Position numbers and translations under genes: made by a program. Shown piece after piece: positions 48,001 to 57,272 of a DNA stretch of 64,000 nucleotides. This DNA comes from JACVRX01 sp963819885. Lineage in GTDB: Bacteria; Actinomycetota; Actinomycetes; Jiangellales; Jiangellaceae. Position 1 is the first letter of the stretch. The number at the start of each line of letters is the position of its first letter. The notes under the pieces were generated by a model, which worked only from the letters and a program-made list of their open reading frames with translations, was not told the DNA's origin and ran no database searches. The stretch covers positions 210,854 through 274,853 of the forward strand of contig CAWFXV010000022.1 in NCBI GenBank assembly GCA_963819885.1, written 5' to 3'.

Positions 48001-48691
48001 GCTTGCCGACGATGCGGCCGATCCGGAACGCCTTCGGCAGCGAACGGCGCATTCCACGTATTCGCATCGATCGGAAGGCGACGAACCGGTTTACCCGGTC
48101 GCCGAGCCGGCCGGGCGCGAACGCGTCGTCCACTCCGAGGAACCGGCACACGGCGGCGTAGGTCTGGCGAGGTTGGTCGCGCAGGTCGTCGAGCAGCACC
48201 ACGCTCAGCTGGGAACGCTCGAACCGGCGGCAGACCTGCTCCAGTTGTGGCAGGTAGCGGCCGCGCGCAAGGTAGTCCGACGGGTCAGGCCGCCCGCTGA
48301 TCTCGTCGTCGACCGCTTCCTCGAACGAACGTGGCTCGCGCTCGCGGATCCGCTCCATCCAATAGTGCGAATAGGCCCGGTCCACCGGGTCGCGCAGAAT
48401 GGCGATCAGGCGAGCCGCCGGAATGACCGAGACCATCCGGTCCAAGGCCACCGGCTCGGCCAGATACGTGGGAGTCGCCTCACCGACCGCCGGCTGCCCG
48501 GTGTAGCCCTCGAACCTGGTCAGGTACCAATCGAGGCCGCGATCCCACCGGCGATCGAAGAAGTGGATTTCCTTGCGCGGCATGAAGACCTGTGGATGGT
48601 CCTGCAGGTATTTGTAGAGCGAGGTCGATCCCGACCGCATGGCGCCGATGATGACGAAGTTCGGCAGCGGGGTCGTCGGTGCGGGGTTCAC
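47870..48691 (-). CDS. Sulfotransferase 1 of the glycan locus
   Basis: The 273-residue protein has the PAPS 5'-phosphosulfate loop GAMRSGSTSLYKYLQDHP, then KEIHFFDRRWDRGLDWY, and the 3'-phosphate site ILRDPVDRAYSHYW. This is the heparan-sulfate/NodH-like group that transfers sulfate from PAPS to sugar hydroxyls or amines. The GTG overlaps the stop of the glycosyltransferase gene (GTGA), so the enzymes are made together. Its C-terminus is overlapped by the helicase gene. No PAPS-synthesis genes are in the window. Confidence 0.9.
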   Translation of the reverse strand: MNPAPTTPLPNFVIIGAMRSGSTSLYKYLQDHPQVFMPRKEIHFFDRRWDRGLDWYLTRFEGYTGQPAVGEATPTYLAEPVALDRMVSVIPAARLIAILRDPVDRAYSHYWMERIREREPRSFEEAVDDEISGRPDPSDYLARGRYLPQLEQVCRRFERSQLSVVLLDDLRDQPRQTYAAVCRFLGVDDAFAPGRLGDRVNRFVAFRSMRIRGMRRSLPKAFRIGRIVGKLNVVEGDYPPMAEETRIRLRQWFDADNAALARWLDRDLSGWRP

Positions 48692-49737
48692 GCCAACGTT
48701 CGGTGCTGGGCCGCGGCCGCGGCCAGCTGCTCCGGTTCGTACCACCGTGCGGTCCTCGCGTCCTCGGCGTCGACCAATGTGGTCCACGGTTCTGGCTCGA
48801 CGCCGATCACCCGGCCGCTGCGCCGCAGATTCTCCACCCCGGACCAATCCTGCCGATAGACGCTGTCGAGGGTCCGGTATCGCTTGGACATGTCCGAGAT
48901 CGTTCCCGCGTTGTGCACGACCTGACGGTCGAACATCTCGACCCTGGACGGACCGGTTCCGGTGCGGCCGCACAGGGCATCGAACCGAGCCCGGGTCGTC
49001 TGCTCGAGGCGGTACGGGAAGTGGTGCGTGAACACGACTGACGTCGGCTCGACAAGGGTTTCAGCCGCGCGAGCCGCGTGGAACCCGATGCCGGAGGTGA
49101 TGCTGGGGCCGGCCCGGTCGTACCGCTGGATCGGATGCTTGCGATGCCCGAGCGCGCAGAGGTTGCCGGATTTCTCCTGACACAGGGGTTGCAGATCGAG
49201 CGGGTGGAACCCTGGCAGCGATTCGGGCGCTTGGTCGGGGAAGTGGTTGAAGTACCGCGTACCGACGATTCGGTAATTCCGATCCAAACTCGTCAGGTAA
49301 TCGCGCAGCGTCATGCCGACCGGGCCGTGCACGAACTCGTCGGCGTCGAGCCACAGCCACCAGATGTGGTCTCGTCCGTCCTGCTCCGACACCTCCCGGA
49401 CGGTCTCGTTGAGCAGCCTGATCTTGAGCACTTCGTCCACGGCGGCGGTGGAGAAGGACCGAGCCAGCTCGGCACCTGCCACTTTGGCGACGACGACGGT
49501 GTCGTCAGGGCTGTCGTTGTCGACGAGGAGCACCCGCTCGCATCCCTGGGCGAACGCGTTGCGCACGGTTGCCTCGATCACGTCCGCTTCCATCCAGGTA
49601 GCGATGATCGCGAAGAGGCCGAACGACGGCAGCGGGTCCGGCGCGGCCGGCTGGTCGGCCGCCACGACCCATCTCGACGGCGGCTTGCGCAGGCCGACGG
49701 CCCGCAGCACCTTCTTGGCTACCCGCTTGTAACGCAT
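48688..49737 (-). CDS. Family 2 glycosyltransferase
   Basis: The 349-residue protein has a basic start, then FAIIATWMEADVIEATVRNAF, LLVDNDSPDDTV and WLWLDADEFVHGP, which carries the DxD metal site (DAD). These are the features of GT2 enzymes of the glycosyl-transferase-2 (DUF4422-like) type that work on the cytoplasmic side. No membrane span is present. It is coupled to sulfotransferase 1 downstream and lies ten bases below sulfotransferase 2. The sugar donor is not readable from the sequence. Confidence 0.85.
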   Translation of the reverse strand: MRYKRVAKKVLRAVGLRKPPSRWVVAADQPAAPDPLPSFGLFAIIATWMEADVIEATVRNAFAQGCERVLLVDNDSPDDTVVVAKVAGAELARSFSTAAVDEVLKIRLLNETVREVSEQDGRDHIWWLWLDADEFVHGPVGMTLRDYLTSLDRNYRIVGTRYFNHFPDQAPESLPGFHPLDLQPLCQEKSGNLCALGHRKHPIQRYDRAGPSITSGIGFHAARAAETLVEPTSVVFTHHFPYRLEQTTRARFDALCGRTGTGPSRVEMFDRQVVHNAGTISDMSKRYRTLDSVYRQDWSGVENLRRSGRVIGVEPEPWTTLVDAEDARTARWYEPEQLAAAAAQHRTLA

Positions 49738-49747
49738 CGGGGTGCGG

Positions 49748-50629
49748 TCACTCCTGGAATCGGTATCGGCGAAGCCACGGATGCCGGGCTGCCTGTCGAG
49801 CGACGTCGGTCAGCAACTCCGCCGTCCATGGCGCGTCGGACCTGGTCATCCGCGGGGAGGGAAACACGATCGCGGCGCACGCTTCCAGATACTCAGGCTC
49901 GGCGGGAACGTCGAGAAACGCGCACAGGCCTGCCAGCTCGCCCTTGGCGTCGGCGACCAGATCCTCCAGGCAGACCCGGTGGAACTGTTCTGAGTCGAGC
50001 CGACGGGCGACGTCATCGACGGTCGAGCACAGCGAGAAGTAGGTCTGAATCTGCCTCGCCAGCGGTACCTCACCACGTTTGTACATGGTGGCGATGTTGT
50101 CGTACGGGTTTCTGACGACCTGTACGACCTTCAGCGGCACCTGCACGGTGTCGATCAGCCGGTCCAGCAGTTGCGGGTTCTCGTCCAGCCGAGCGGTCGA
50201 CTGCCGCCCGCGTTTGTCGCCGATCACGCTGAGCCGATCGAACCGTCCCTGCCATTGGCCCGGGACGGCATACGAGTATCCCCAAGACTTCCGACCGGCC
50301 TCGGCATTGTGGCGGGAGTGTTCCAGCACCAGGCTGAACAGTTGGCCACGCCGGTACCCGGCGATGACGAACTGCAGGGCGTCGAGTTCGTGGGCGACGA
50401 CCACCTGCGGATGCGCGTCGAGCAACGAGCCGACCAGACTGTGTCCACTTCTCGGATGCCCGATGAACATCAGGTAGGTCCGCACCGAGGCGAGGTCGCG
50501 CCGACGCTGCCACGCCTTGAGGGCCGAGCCGACGTAGAGGACCGGATACCGACGGAAGCCGGGAAGGGCGCGGACTCTACGCAGAACCCATGCCACGGAG
50601 CGGCGATGGTGGGCCAGCTTGGTCTTCAT
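49748..50629 (-). CDS. Sulfotransferase 2 (paralogue of sulfotransferase 3)
   Basis: The 293-residue protein has GHPRSGHSLVGSLLDAHP for PAPS and VVRNPYDNIATMYKRGE as the 3'-phosphate site. Its start (VRALPGFRRYPVLYV) and end (DAPWTAELLTDVARQ) align with those of the next upstream gene, so the two are tandem paralogues. ATG 50629 lies inside the upstream gene, a 53-base same-strand overlap; this start is supported by the alignment. The acceptor is unknown. Confidence 0.85.
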   Translation of the reverse strand: MKTKLAHHRRSVAWVLRRVRALPGFRRYPVLYVGSALKAWQRRRDLASVRTYLMFIGHPRSGHSLVGSLLDAHPQVVVAHELDALQFVIAGYRRGQLFSLVLEHSRHNAEAGRKSWGYSYAVPGQWQGRFDRLSVIGDKRGRQSTARLDENPQLLDRLIDTVQVPLKVVQVVRNPYDNIATMYKRGEVPLARQIQTYFSLCSTVDDVARRLDSEQFHRVCLEDLVADAKGELAGLCAFLDVPAEPEYLEACAAIVFPSPRMTRSDAPWTAELLTDVARQAARHPWLRRYRFQE

Positions 50630-51548
50630 CGAGGGTCGGCGTCTCCGGGCGGGGGATCGTGGGGACTGTGTGGCCGGCTGCACGGTAACGCAGGAGCGAC
50701 GGATGTTCGGCCAGCCGGGCAGTAACCGAGTCGATCAGCTCTGGCGTCCACGGGGCGTCTGCTCGGGTCTGCCTAGGTGTCGGGAAGACGATCGACGCGC
50801 ACGCCTCCAGGTACGCCGGATCGCCAATCACGCCGAGGAATTCACACAGCTTGGCCAATTCCGCGGCCGGCGCGGCGATCAGGTCGTCGAGGTGAAGCAG
50901 GTAGGACTGCCCGTCGAGGAGCCGGGCGCGCACGGCATCGGCCGTCGTCGCCAGCCGGAAATACGCGTCGGCGTGCTCGGCGAGTGAGATTCGCGGTGCC
51001 CGCCGGTGCATGGTGGCGATGTTGTCGAACGGGTTGCGCACGACCTGGACGACGGACAACGGCACGCCCACCGTTGCCGCCAGGCGGTCTAGTAGCTCGG
51101 GTCTTTCACCCAGGCGCATCGACGATCGTCCGCCCTTCTTGTCGCCGATGACCTCGAGTCGTCGATAACCGCCCTGGGCCTGACCGGGCACGGCATAGGA
51201 GTAGCCGGTGGACGATACGTGGCCCCGAGCGACGCGGGCACGTTCGTGGCGGATCAGCAACGCGAACAGCTGCTCGCGACCGAACCCGGCCTCGGCGTAC
51301 TTCAGGACGTCGAGTTCGTGGGCGACGAGGATGTTGGGGTGCGCGTCCAGCAGGGCACCCACCAGGCTGTGACCGCTGCGCGGATGCCCGACGAACAACA
51401 GGAACGAGCGGACGGTCGACAAGTCGCGACGCAGCCGCCGCGCTTCTACTGCCGTCGACACGTATGTGGCGGGATACCGACGTAGCCCAGGCAGGGCTCG
51501 AAGTCGGCTGAGCATGCGCGCTTTCGCACGGCGGTCGACTAAGGCCAT
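50577..51548 (-). CDS. Sulfotransferase 3 (paralogue of sulfotransferase 2)
   Basis: The 323-residue protein has GHPRSGHSLVGALLDAHP, EVIGDKKGGRSSMRLGE, and VVRNPFDNIATMHRR. The N-terminus ALVDRRAKARMLSRLRALPG aligns with its neighbour. It carries a C-terminal extension of about 30 residues rich in Pro and charged residues that the paralogue lacks. ATG 51548 has GGGTGGGG upstream. It is divergent from the sugar-phosphate transferase gene, 56 bases away, so the two halves of the locus may share a control region. Confidence 0.85.
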   Translation of the reverse strand: MALVDRRAKARMLSRLRALPGLRRYPATYVSTAVEARRLRRDLSTVRSFLLFVGHPRSGHSLVGALLDAHPNILVAHELDVLKYAEAGFGREQLFALLIRHERARVARGHVSSTGYSYAVPGQAQGGYRRLEVIGDKKGGRSSMRLGERPELLDRLAATVGVPLSVVQVVRNPFDNIATMHRRAPRISLAEHADAYFRLATTADAVRARLLDGQSYLLHLDDLIAAPAAELAKLCEFLGVIGDPAYLEACASIVFPTPRQTRADAPWTPELIDSVTARLAEHPSLLRYRAAGHTVPTIPRPETPTLDEDQAGPPSPLRGMGSA

Positions 51549-51604
51549 CCCCACCCGGTGCCCCCCAAAGTCAATGCCGCTAGAGACTTCCACATCGGAC
51601 TGGG

Positions 51605-52273
51605 ATGCGAAAGACTCCGCCGGTGGTCATGCGACATGACCGCCATCGGGGGGGCAGTCGCCACATCGAAGCTTGGATTCACCGCGCCCTGGACGTGGTG
51701 GGATCAGCCCTGCTCTTGCTTCTGCTATCCCCACTCATCACCATGACGGCGGCAGCGATCCTGTCTCGGATGGGCTCACCGGTGCTGTTCCGGCACGAGC
51801 GGGCCGGCCGCGAGGGAAGGCCCTTCGTCCTGCTCAAGTTCCGCACCATGCGCCCGCCCGGCAGCGCCGACACCGGCCCCGATCGTGATCACAAGCGGAT
51901 CACCAGGATGGGGCGGCTGCTGCGGGCGACGAGCATCGACGAGCTGCCGTCGTTGGTGAACGTGCTGCGCGGTGAGATGAGCCTGGTTGGGCCACGGCCA
52001 CTGCCGGTGCGCTATCTGCAGCGGTATACGGCCTGGGAGGCCAGGCGCCACGAGGTTCGTCCCGGCCTGACCGGCTGGGCTCAAGTGAACGGCCGCAACG
52101 CTCTTGGCTGGGACGATCGGCTTGACTTGGACGTGTGGTACGTCGAACACCGGTCGATCGGTCTGGATCTGCGGATTCTGGCCCGCACGGTTGGCACCGT
52201 GCTGCGCCACGATGGGGTGAACCACGCGAACCATGCGACGATGCCGGAGTTCGAGCGCATCGACGGCCAATGA
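51605..52273 (+). CDS. Small undecaprenyl-phosphate sugar phosphotransferase (PglC-type)
   Basis: The 222-residue protein has one membrane stretch (VGSALLLLLLSPLITMTAAA), then SPVLFRHERAGREGRPFVLLKFRTM, TSIDELPSLVNVLRGEMSLVGPRPLP and RPGLTGWAQVNGRN. These are the conserved blocks of monotopic phosphoglycosyl transferases with the catalytic Asp-Glu pair in SIDELP. It would start a lipid-linked glycan by moving a sugar phosphate onto a polyprenol phosphate. ATG 51605 and ATG 51629 are both possible. The stop overlaps the next gene (ATGA). Confidence 0.9.
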   Translation: MRKTPPVVMRHDRHRGGSRHIEAWIHRALDVVGSALLLLLLSPLITMTAAAILSRMGSPVLFRHERAGREGRPFVLLKFRTMRPPGSADTGPDRDHKRITRMGRLLRATSIDELPSLVNVLRGEMSLVGPRPLPVRYLQRYTAWEARRHEVRPGLTGWAQVNGRNALGWDDRLDLDVWYVEHRSIGLDLRILARTVGTVLRHDGVNHANHATMPEFERIDGQ

Positions 52274-53259
52274 CGTCGGCGACGGTTCTGATCTCCTCGG
52301 CCGGCCGGCGGGTGGAGTTGCTGATGGCGTTCCGGTCCGCCTTGCGCGATCTCGGTCTCGACGGCCGGGTCCTCGCGGTGGATCGATCGGCGCGTTCGAG
52401 TGCCTTCCATTGCGCGGATGAGGCTTTCCTCGTCCCCAGCTGCGACGACGTCGGATTTCTCCCGGAGGTCCTCAACCTGTGCGACAAGCAGGCTGTCGAC
52501 CTGCTGATTCCGACCATCGACCCGGAGCTGCCGGTCTATGCCGCCGCCCGCGCGGATTTCGCAGCAGCCGGCACGACCGTGGCGATCTCCGCACTAGAGA
52601 TCGTCGAGATCGCGGCCGACAAGCGACGAACCCACGACTGGCTCACCGCCCACGGGTTCCCCACCGTCGATCAGGCGACGGTCGACGGGGTCCGCGAGGC
52701 CCCAGAGGACTGGCCTTACCCGCTGGTGGTCAAGCCTCGGCGCGGCAGCGCCGGTATCGGTGTCACCATCGTGCACGACGAGCACGAACTGGCCTTTGCC
52801 GCCCGCACGGGCGATGCCCTGGTGGAGACCGTGGCGCCTGGCCAGGAGTACACGATCGACGCGCTGGTCGACCGGTCCGGCCGGTGTATCTGCGCGGTTC
52901 CTCGCCGCCGCATGGAGGTACGCGCCGGTGAGGTCAGCAAGGCGGTGACGGTCCGGTCCCCAGAGCTCGAAGGCCTGGTCATCCGAATGTGCGACACGCT
53001 GCCTGGTGCCTACGGCCCCGTCACGGTGCAGGCTTTCCATGACGACGAGACTGGGCGCAACGTCGTGATCGAGCTGAACGCACGGTTCGGCGGCGGGTAT
53101 CCGCTAGCTCGGCAGGCTGGCGCCGACTACCCGCGTTGGTTGCTCGAGGAACTGGCCGGGCTGCCCTCGTCGGCGTCGGCCGACCGCTGGCGCGACGGGT
53201 TGGTCATGCTCCGCTACGACGCCGCAGTCTTCGTCGACCAGCACGAGGCCGACTGTTGA
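52270..53259 (+). CDS. ATP-grasp enzyme (PylC/CarB-like)
   Basis: The 329-residue protein starts VLISSAGRRVELLMAFRSAL, has PLVVKPRRGSAGIGVTIVHDE for ATP binding, and NVVIELNARFGGGYPLARQAG for metal and catalytic residues. This is the ATP-grasp carboxylate-amine ligase type found in many polysaccharide and peptide-conjugate loci. It may join an amino acid or amine to a carboxyl group of a sugar (inference). It overlaps the genes on both sides (ATGA upstream, TTGA downstream). Confidence 0.85.
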   Translation: MTSATVLISSAGRRVELLMAFRSALRDLGLDGRVLAVDRSARSSAFHCADEAFLVPSCDDVGFLPEVLNLCDKQAVDLLIPTIDPELPVYAAARADFAAAGTTVAISALEIVEIAADKRRTHDWLTAHGFPTVDQATVDGVREAPEDWPYPLVVKPRRGSAGIGVTIVHDEHELAFAARTGDALVETVAPGQEYTIDALVDRSGRCICAVPRRRMEVRAGEVSKAVTVRSPELEGLVIRMCDTLPGAYGPVTVQAFHDDETGRNVVIELNARFGGGYPLARQAGADYPRWLLEELAGLPSSASADRWRDGLVMLRYDAAVFVDQHEADC

Positions 53260-54446
53260 CGGCGGCCGCGGTGCGGGTTGCTCACCTGACGACCGTTGAC
53301 TCGAGCCTGTGGTACCTGCTGCGGCCGCAGTTGCTCGCGGTGAACCTGACGGGCGGTCAGGCATACGGCGTCAGCGCTGACGGCCCATGGGTGGCTCGGC
53401 TCGAGGCCGATGGTGTCCGGCATATGGCCCTGCGGTCGTCGACCCGGGGCTGGAGCCTGGCCGCGGACGTCAAAGCCGCCGCGGAGTTATGGCGGATTCT
53501 GCGCCGGGAGCGCTTCGACGTGCTGCACACACACAACCCGAAGCCGGGATTGTACGGACGGGTCATTGGGCGTCTTGCCGGTGTGCCGGTCGTGGTGAAC
53601 ACCAACCACGGTTTGTACTTCGCCGACGGTGCCGGCCCGAAGAAGGCCCTGGTGCTCGTTCTGGAGGGCGTGGCCGCGCTGTTCTCCGACGCCGAGCTGG
53701 TGCAGAACGAGGAGGATCTCGCGGTGCTGCGCCGCTGGCATCTCAACCGCCGAAGCCAGTCCCGGCTGCTCGGCAATGGTGTCGACCTCAGCCGGTTCCG
53801 GCCGGCGGCCGACTCGGCTGAACGAACGGCCGCGCGGAGGGAGTTTGGCGCCCGAGCGGACCAGGTCGTCGTCGGAGTAGTCGGCCGGCTGGTGGCCGAG
53901 AAGGGCTTCCCCGAGCTGTTCGAGGCGGCGCGGTCACTGGGTGACCGGTATGTGATGGTCGCGATCGGTCCAGCGGACCCGGACAAGGCCGACGCCCTGC
54001 CCCCGACGCAGATCGAGGCTGCCAGGGAGGCCGGAGTTCGTTTCCTCGGCCTGCGCGACGATGTCGACCGGCTGTACCGGGGCATGGACCTGTTCGTCCT
54101 GCCGTCCCACCGGGAGGGTTTCCCGCGGGCGGCCATGGAGGCTGCCGCCAGCGGGCTTGCGGTGGTCGCGACCGACGTTCGCGGCTGCCGGCAAGTGGTC
54201 GAGGACGGGGTGACCGGCTTGTTGGTGCCGGTGCGTGACCCGGCCCGGTTGGCCGCCGCTATCGAGAAGCTCGGCACCGACCCCGCGACGAGGTCCGCCA
54301 TGGGTGCAGCTGCCGCGTTGCGGGCGCGTGAGCATTTCGACGAGGAGCAGGTGGTCCGGATCGTGCTCGACACGTATCAAGCCGTGGCGGAGCGCAAGAA
54401 ACTCGGCAAGCTCATCCAGTGGTCCGGGCGTAGCGCAACCGGTTGA
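53256..54446 (+). CDS. Family 1/4 glycosyltransferase (GT-B)
   Basis: The 396-residue protein has NLTGGQAYGVSADGPW, DVLHTHNPKPGLYGR, VNTNHGLYF, VVGVVGRLVAEKGFPELFEA and SHREGFPRAAMEAAASGLAVV, the nucleotide-sugar-binding E-x7-E region. It probably acts on the lipid-linked product of the sugar phosphotransferase. TTG 53256 overlaps the previous stop; GTG 53271 is an alternative start just before the first beta strand. The last 35 bases overlap the convergent deacetylase. Confidence 0.9.
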   Translation: MTAAAVRVAHLTTVDSSLWYLLRPQLLAVNLTGGQAYGVSADGPWVARLEADGVRHMALRSSTRGWSLAADVKAAAELWRILRRERFDVLHTHNPKPGLYGRVIGRLAGVPVVVNTNHGLYFADGAGPKKALVLVLEGVAALFSDAELVQNEEDLAVLRRWHLNRRSQSRLLGNGVDLSRFRPAADSAERTAARREFGARADQVVVGVVGRLVAEKGFPELFEAARSLGDRYVMVAIGPADPDKADALPPTQIEAAREAGVRFLGLRDDVDRLYRGMDLFVLPSHREGFPRAAMEAAASGLAVVATDVRGCRQVVEDGVTGLLVPVRDPARLAAAIEKLGTDPATRSAMGAAAALRAREHFDEEQVVRIVLDTYQAVAERKKLGKLIQWSGRSATG

Positions 54447-55254
54447 GTGCGCGTCTAGCCGCGTCTTCGAGGGCCATCCCGCCCCTGGCTTTGCACTCGA
54501 AGAACCGCATCGCGTCGCCTTGCTGGATAGCCGACCTGGACAGCCGGTGCGGGTTGGTTCGCCCGTACGGGTTGGCCCGGTTGCCGCCCAGCGCGGCGGA
54601 CCGGAACCGGTCGCGTACCAGCGCTTCGACGGCAGGCGAGGGGGCGACCGCCTTCGGGTAGGCGAAGTGGTCGGCCGAGACTCCGGTCCGCTCGGCGATC
54701 AGGTCGACAGAGCGATCCAGCTCGTCCGCCGCTGACCGCGGGTCGAGTCGGTCCAGCAACGCGTGGGTGTGCGTGTGCGAACCGATGGTGACCAACCCCG
54801 TCGCGAGAGCCTCCCGAGCACCGGCCCAGGACAGCGGGGTGCCGTTGTGCGGAAACGGACGACCGCGCTCCACGAAGTCGGTCGATAAATAGAAAACCGC
54901 CGGGACCTTGTGCTCGACCAGGATGGGCAGCGCCAACTCCACCAGGTCGGCCGTGCCGTCGTCGAAGGTCACCACTACCGGGTCCCGATCCGGTGCTGTC
55001 GGCCGGGCTGCGGCGTCGAGGGCGTCGTCCAGGGTTGTTGCCAGCCGGTGGCTGGCCAGCCAGGCCATCTGTTCGTCGAACAGTTCCGTTGGCAGGTCGA
55101 CCTCGATCCCGGTACGGCCGCCAACCCGGTGGTAGATCAGCACGACCACCCCGCGCCGCGGCGGCCACAGCCGGTCTGCCGCCGCGGCAGCCGTCTTGAC
55201 CAGCCGCCCCGCCGCGGCCCGGGGAGATGAGAGCCCGTCCAACGACGCGTTCAT
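54412..55254 (-). CDS. Polysaccharide deacetylase (NodB domain)
   Basis: The 280-residue protein has VVVLIYHRVGG, the catalytic VTFDDGTADL (TFDDG), SHTHTHALL with the metal-binding His pair, and FAYPKAVAPS. It is a carbohydrate esterase family 4 enzyme that removes N-acetyl groups from amino sugars. A free amino group would be an acceptor for N-sulfation, as in heparan sulfate, so this enzyme and the sulfotransferases may act in sequence (inference). It has no signal peptide. The ATG at 55254 lies ten bases below the DUF3500 stop. Confidence 0.88.
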   Translation of the reverse strand: MNASLDGLSSPRAAAGRLVKTAAAAADRLWPPRRGVVVLIYHRVGGRTGIEVDLPTELFDEQMAWLASHRLATTLDDALDAAARPTAPDRDPVVVTFDDGTADLVELALPILVEHKVPAVFYLSTDFVERGRPFPHNGTPLSWAGAREALATGLVTIGSHTHTHALLDRLDPRSAADELDRSVDLIAERTGVSADHFAYPKAVAPSPAVEALVRDRFRSAALGGNRANPYGRTNPHRLSRSAIQQGDAMRFFECKARGGMALEDAARRALNRLRYARTTG

Positions 55255-55264
55255 GCGGCGGCCA

Positions 55265-56191
55265 CTACTCGGCGTGCCGACTGCGATAGTGAGTCACCAG
55301 CAGATCCTCACCGAAGTCGGCACTCGGGTCGCGGACGACGGTATGGACGTGGTTGGCCCCATTCTGGGTGTTGTCGAGCTCGACCAGGAGTCGCGGACCG
55401 ACGAGCCGGTAGTAATGGCCCGTGCCTGGCTCGAGAGCCCCGGCCCACGCGAACCGGAGGTCGTCCGTGACCGGCCGCTGGGCATCGGCAGGAAAGCGGT
55501 CGATGTAAATCCGGACGAGTTCGGCGGCGGTGTGAGCCGCGCCGCCCGACAAGGCTGACAGGGGCACGCCCACCGAGTCGAGGGGACCGACCCGCGGTCG
55601 GTTGCTAGTGACGATGTCGGCAGGAGCCTGGTCGGAGAGCACCGCCGCCGAGCGCTGTTCCGCGCTGAGCGCGTGCACGAGCTCGAACCCCAGCCGCTCC
55701 TCGACCTGGAGCGGGGCCAGCACCACGTGCTCGCCGTCCCAAACGGTAGCCGGATTGGCGCCAAGGAACAGCGGCGTCAGCACAACCTCACCGGCGGCTA
55801 CCGTCGAGTTAACCGATAGGTGATGCCCTTCGAAGCGCACTGCCCACGCCTGGGAGCCGGGCCGGCCGAACACGGCGAGCCAATAGTCACCGCTGTGCCG
55901 TCGGTCGCCCCGGCCACCCTCCAACTGGTCCAGCACCTCCTCCAGCGCAATGATCGCCGTCGCCCTCGCGAACGCCGTCGGCGCGACCATGACGGAGAGC
56001 AACCGGAACGCCGCCTTGGTCTGGGTCCGCGAGAGCGCCCACATCGCCACGCCGGCTCGCTGGCCGGGCAAGTACGACCAATACCGTCGGCCGGTCTCGT
56101 CGAAGGAGAGCAACGCCCTGCGCCGCTGGGTGTCGTCGAGGGTGTCAATGAAGTCCGTCGCCGCTGTCACCAGCCGCTCGACCGCACTCAC
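55265..56191 (-). CDS. DUF3500 family protein
   Basis: The 308-residue protein has FDETGRRYWSYLPGQRAGVAM, AIIALEEVLDQLEGGRGD, YWLAVFGRPGSQAWAVRFEGHHLSVN and TPLFLGANPATV, the signature of DUF3500. Members may be oxidoreductases or decorating enzymes; the function is unknown. No signal peptide. It may be co-transcribed with the deacetylase and is divergent from the glycosyltransferase-like gene at 56262. ATG/GTG at 56191 begins the conserved helix. Confidence 0.88.
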   Translation of the reverse strand: MSAVERLVTAATDFIDTLDDTQRRRALLSFDETGRRYWSYLPGQRAGVAMWALSRTQTKAAFRLLSVMVAPTAFARATAIIALEEVLDQLEGGRGDRRHSGDYWLAVFGRPGSQAWAVRFEGHHLSVNSTVAAGEVVLTPLFLGANPATVWDGEHVVLAPLQVEERLGFELVHALSAEQRSAAVLSDQAPADIVTSNRPRVGPLDSVGVPLSALSGGAAHTAAELVRIYIDRFPADAQRPVTDDLRFAWAGALEPGTGHYYRLVGPRLLVELDNTQNGANHVHTVVRDPSADFGEDLLVTHYRSRHAE

Positions 56192-56261
56192 CGCGACAGC
56201 CTAGGCCAGGAGTGCCCGTGATCTTCTCGACTCCCACCTTGGGGCGGATACGATCGCGCCC

Positions 56262-57272
56262 GTGGCCACGACCCTGGTCTCTTGCGTCGGCGAGAACAGC
56301 GATCACTGGTATCGGGAAGCGCAGAACCTGGTGATCTCGGTTCGCCGGTTCGGAGGCGCGCTCGCCGAAGCCCCCGTCGTCGTGAACTTCGTCGACGCAA
56401 TGGATCCCCGGTACGAGGCCGGCTTGGCCCGGCTGGGCGCCGAGGTGCGGGTCGTCCCCCGCTTCGACCCGCGAACCCCGGCGAGCAACAAGCTGCGGAT
56501 GCTCGAACTGGCCGAGACCCACGACTTCGACGTGCTGCTGGCGATCGACACGGACACGGTGGTCATCGGGGACGTGAGCCGCTACGGCTCCGTCGGAGCG
56601 GTAGCGATCAAGCCCGAGAACCTCGATCCCTACCCGCCAGGCTGCTGGAGCCGGCTGTATGCGGAGCTTGGTATCCCGGAACCGAGCCAGTCCATCGTCA
56701 CCACAGTGACGGGGCAGGTCACGTATCCCTATTTCAACAGCGGCGTGGTCTTCGTCCCTCGGGACCACTGCGCTCACCTGCTGACCAGCTGGTCCAAACG
56801 TGTCTTCGACGTTCTCGACATCTACGAGCGCCGACCAGACGTCGTGCCGGCGCCCCAGCGGCATTGGACCAACCAGCTGTCCCTCGCACTGGCCGTCGTG
56901 GGCGACGGCATCCCGGTCTCGCCGCTTCCGGTCGCGGCGAACCTGTCGACGACGGTCCGCGTCCATCCGTTGTTCGCCCACGAGGTCACCCCGCCGTTCG
57001 TCCTGCACTACCACAACGAGATCGACCCGCGTGGGTTCTTGTTCCGCTCGAGGAACCGGCTGCTCAATCCCCTGCTCGATGCGTTCAACCTGGCTCGAGC
57101 CGAGACCCTCGGGCTTTCCTATGGCGGGCTGCCGGATCCCCCGCTGGTCCGCCGCACCCTGCGGCGCATCGAGGGCCGGGCTTGGTACGAACACGGCCCC
57201 GTGGCCGCCGTGCGTCGACATCGGCTGCTGGCACCGGTGCGCCGGCAGGCCAAGCGGCTGGCCAGCGGATGA
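56262..57272 (+). CDS. Glycosyltransferase-like protein (GT-A fold)
   Basis: The 336-residue protein has LVSCVGENSDHWYREAQNLV, VVVNFVDAMDPRYEAGLARLG, FDVLLAIDTDTVVIGDVS with a DTDT metal site, YPYFNSGVVFVPRD and FVLHYHNEIDPRGF. The sequence is like GT8-type transferases, but I cannot assign a family firmly. There is no signal peptide. The stop overlaps the next sulfotransferase start (ATGA), so sugar transfer and sulfation enzymes are made as a pair here, as with the 48688/47870 pair. Confidence 0.75.
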   Translation: MATTLVSCVGENSDHWYREAQNLVISVRRFGGALAEAPVVVNFVDAMDPRYEAGLARLGAEVRVVPRFDPRTPASNKLRMLELAETHDFDVLLAIDTDTVVIGDVSRYGSVGAVAIKPENLDPYPPGCWSRLYAELGIPEPSQSIVTTVTGQVTYPYFNSGVVFVPRDHCAHLLTSWSKRVFDVLDIYERRPDVVPAPQRHWTNQLSLALAVVGDGIPVSPLPVAANLSTTVRVHPLFAHEVTPPFVLHYHNEIDPRGFLFRSRNRLLNPLLDAFNLARAETLGLSYGGLPDPPLVRRTLRRIEGRAWYEHGPVAAVRRHRLLAPVRRQAKRLASG

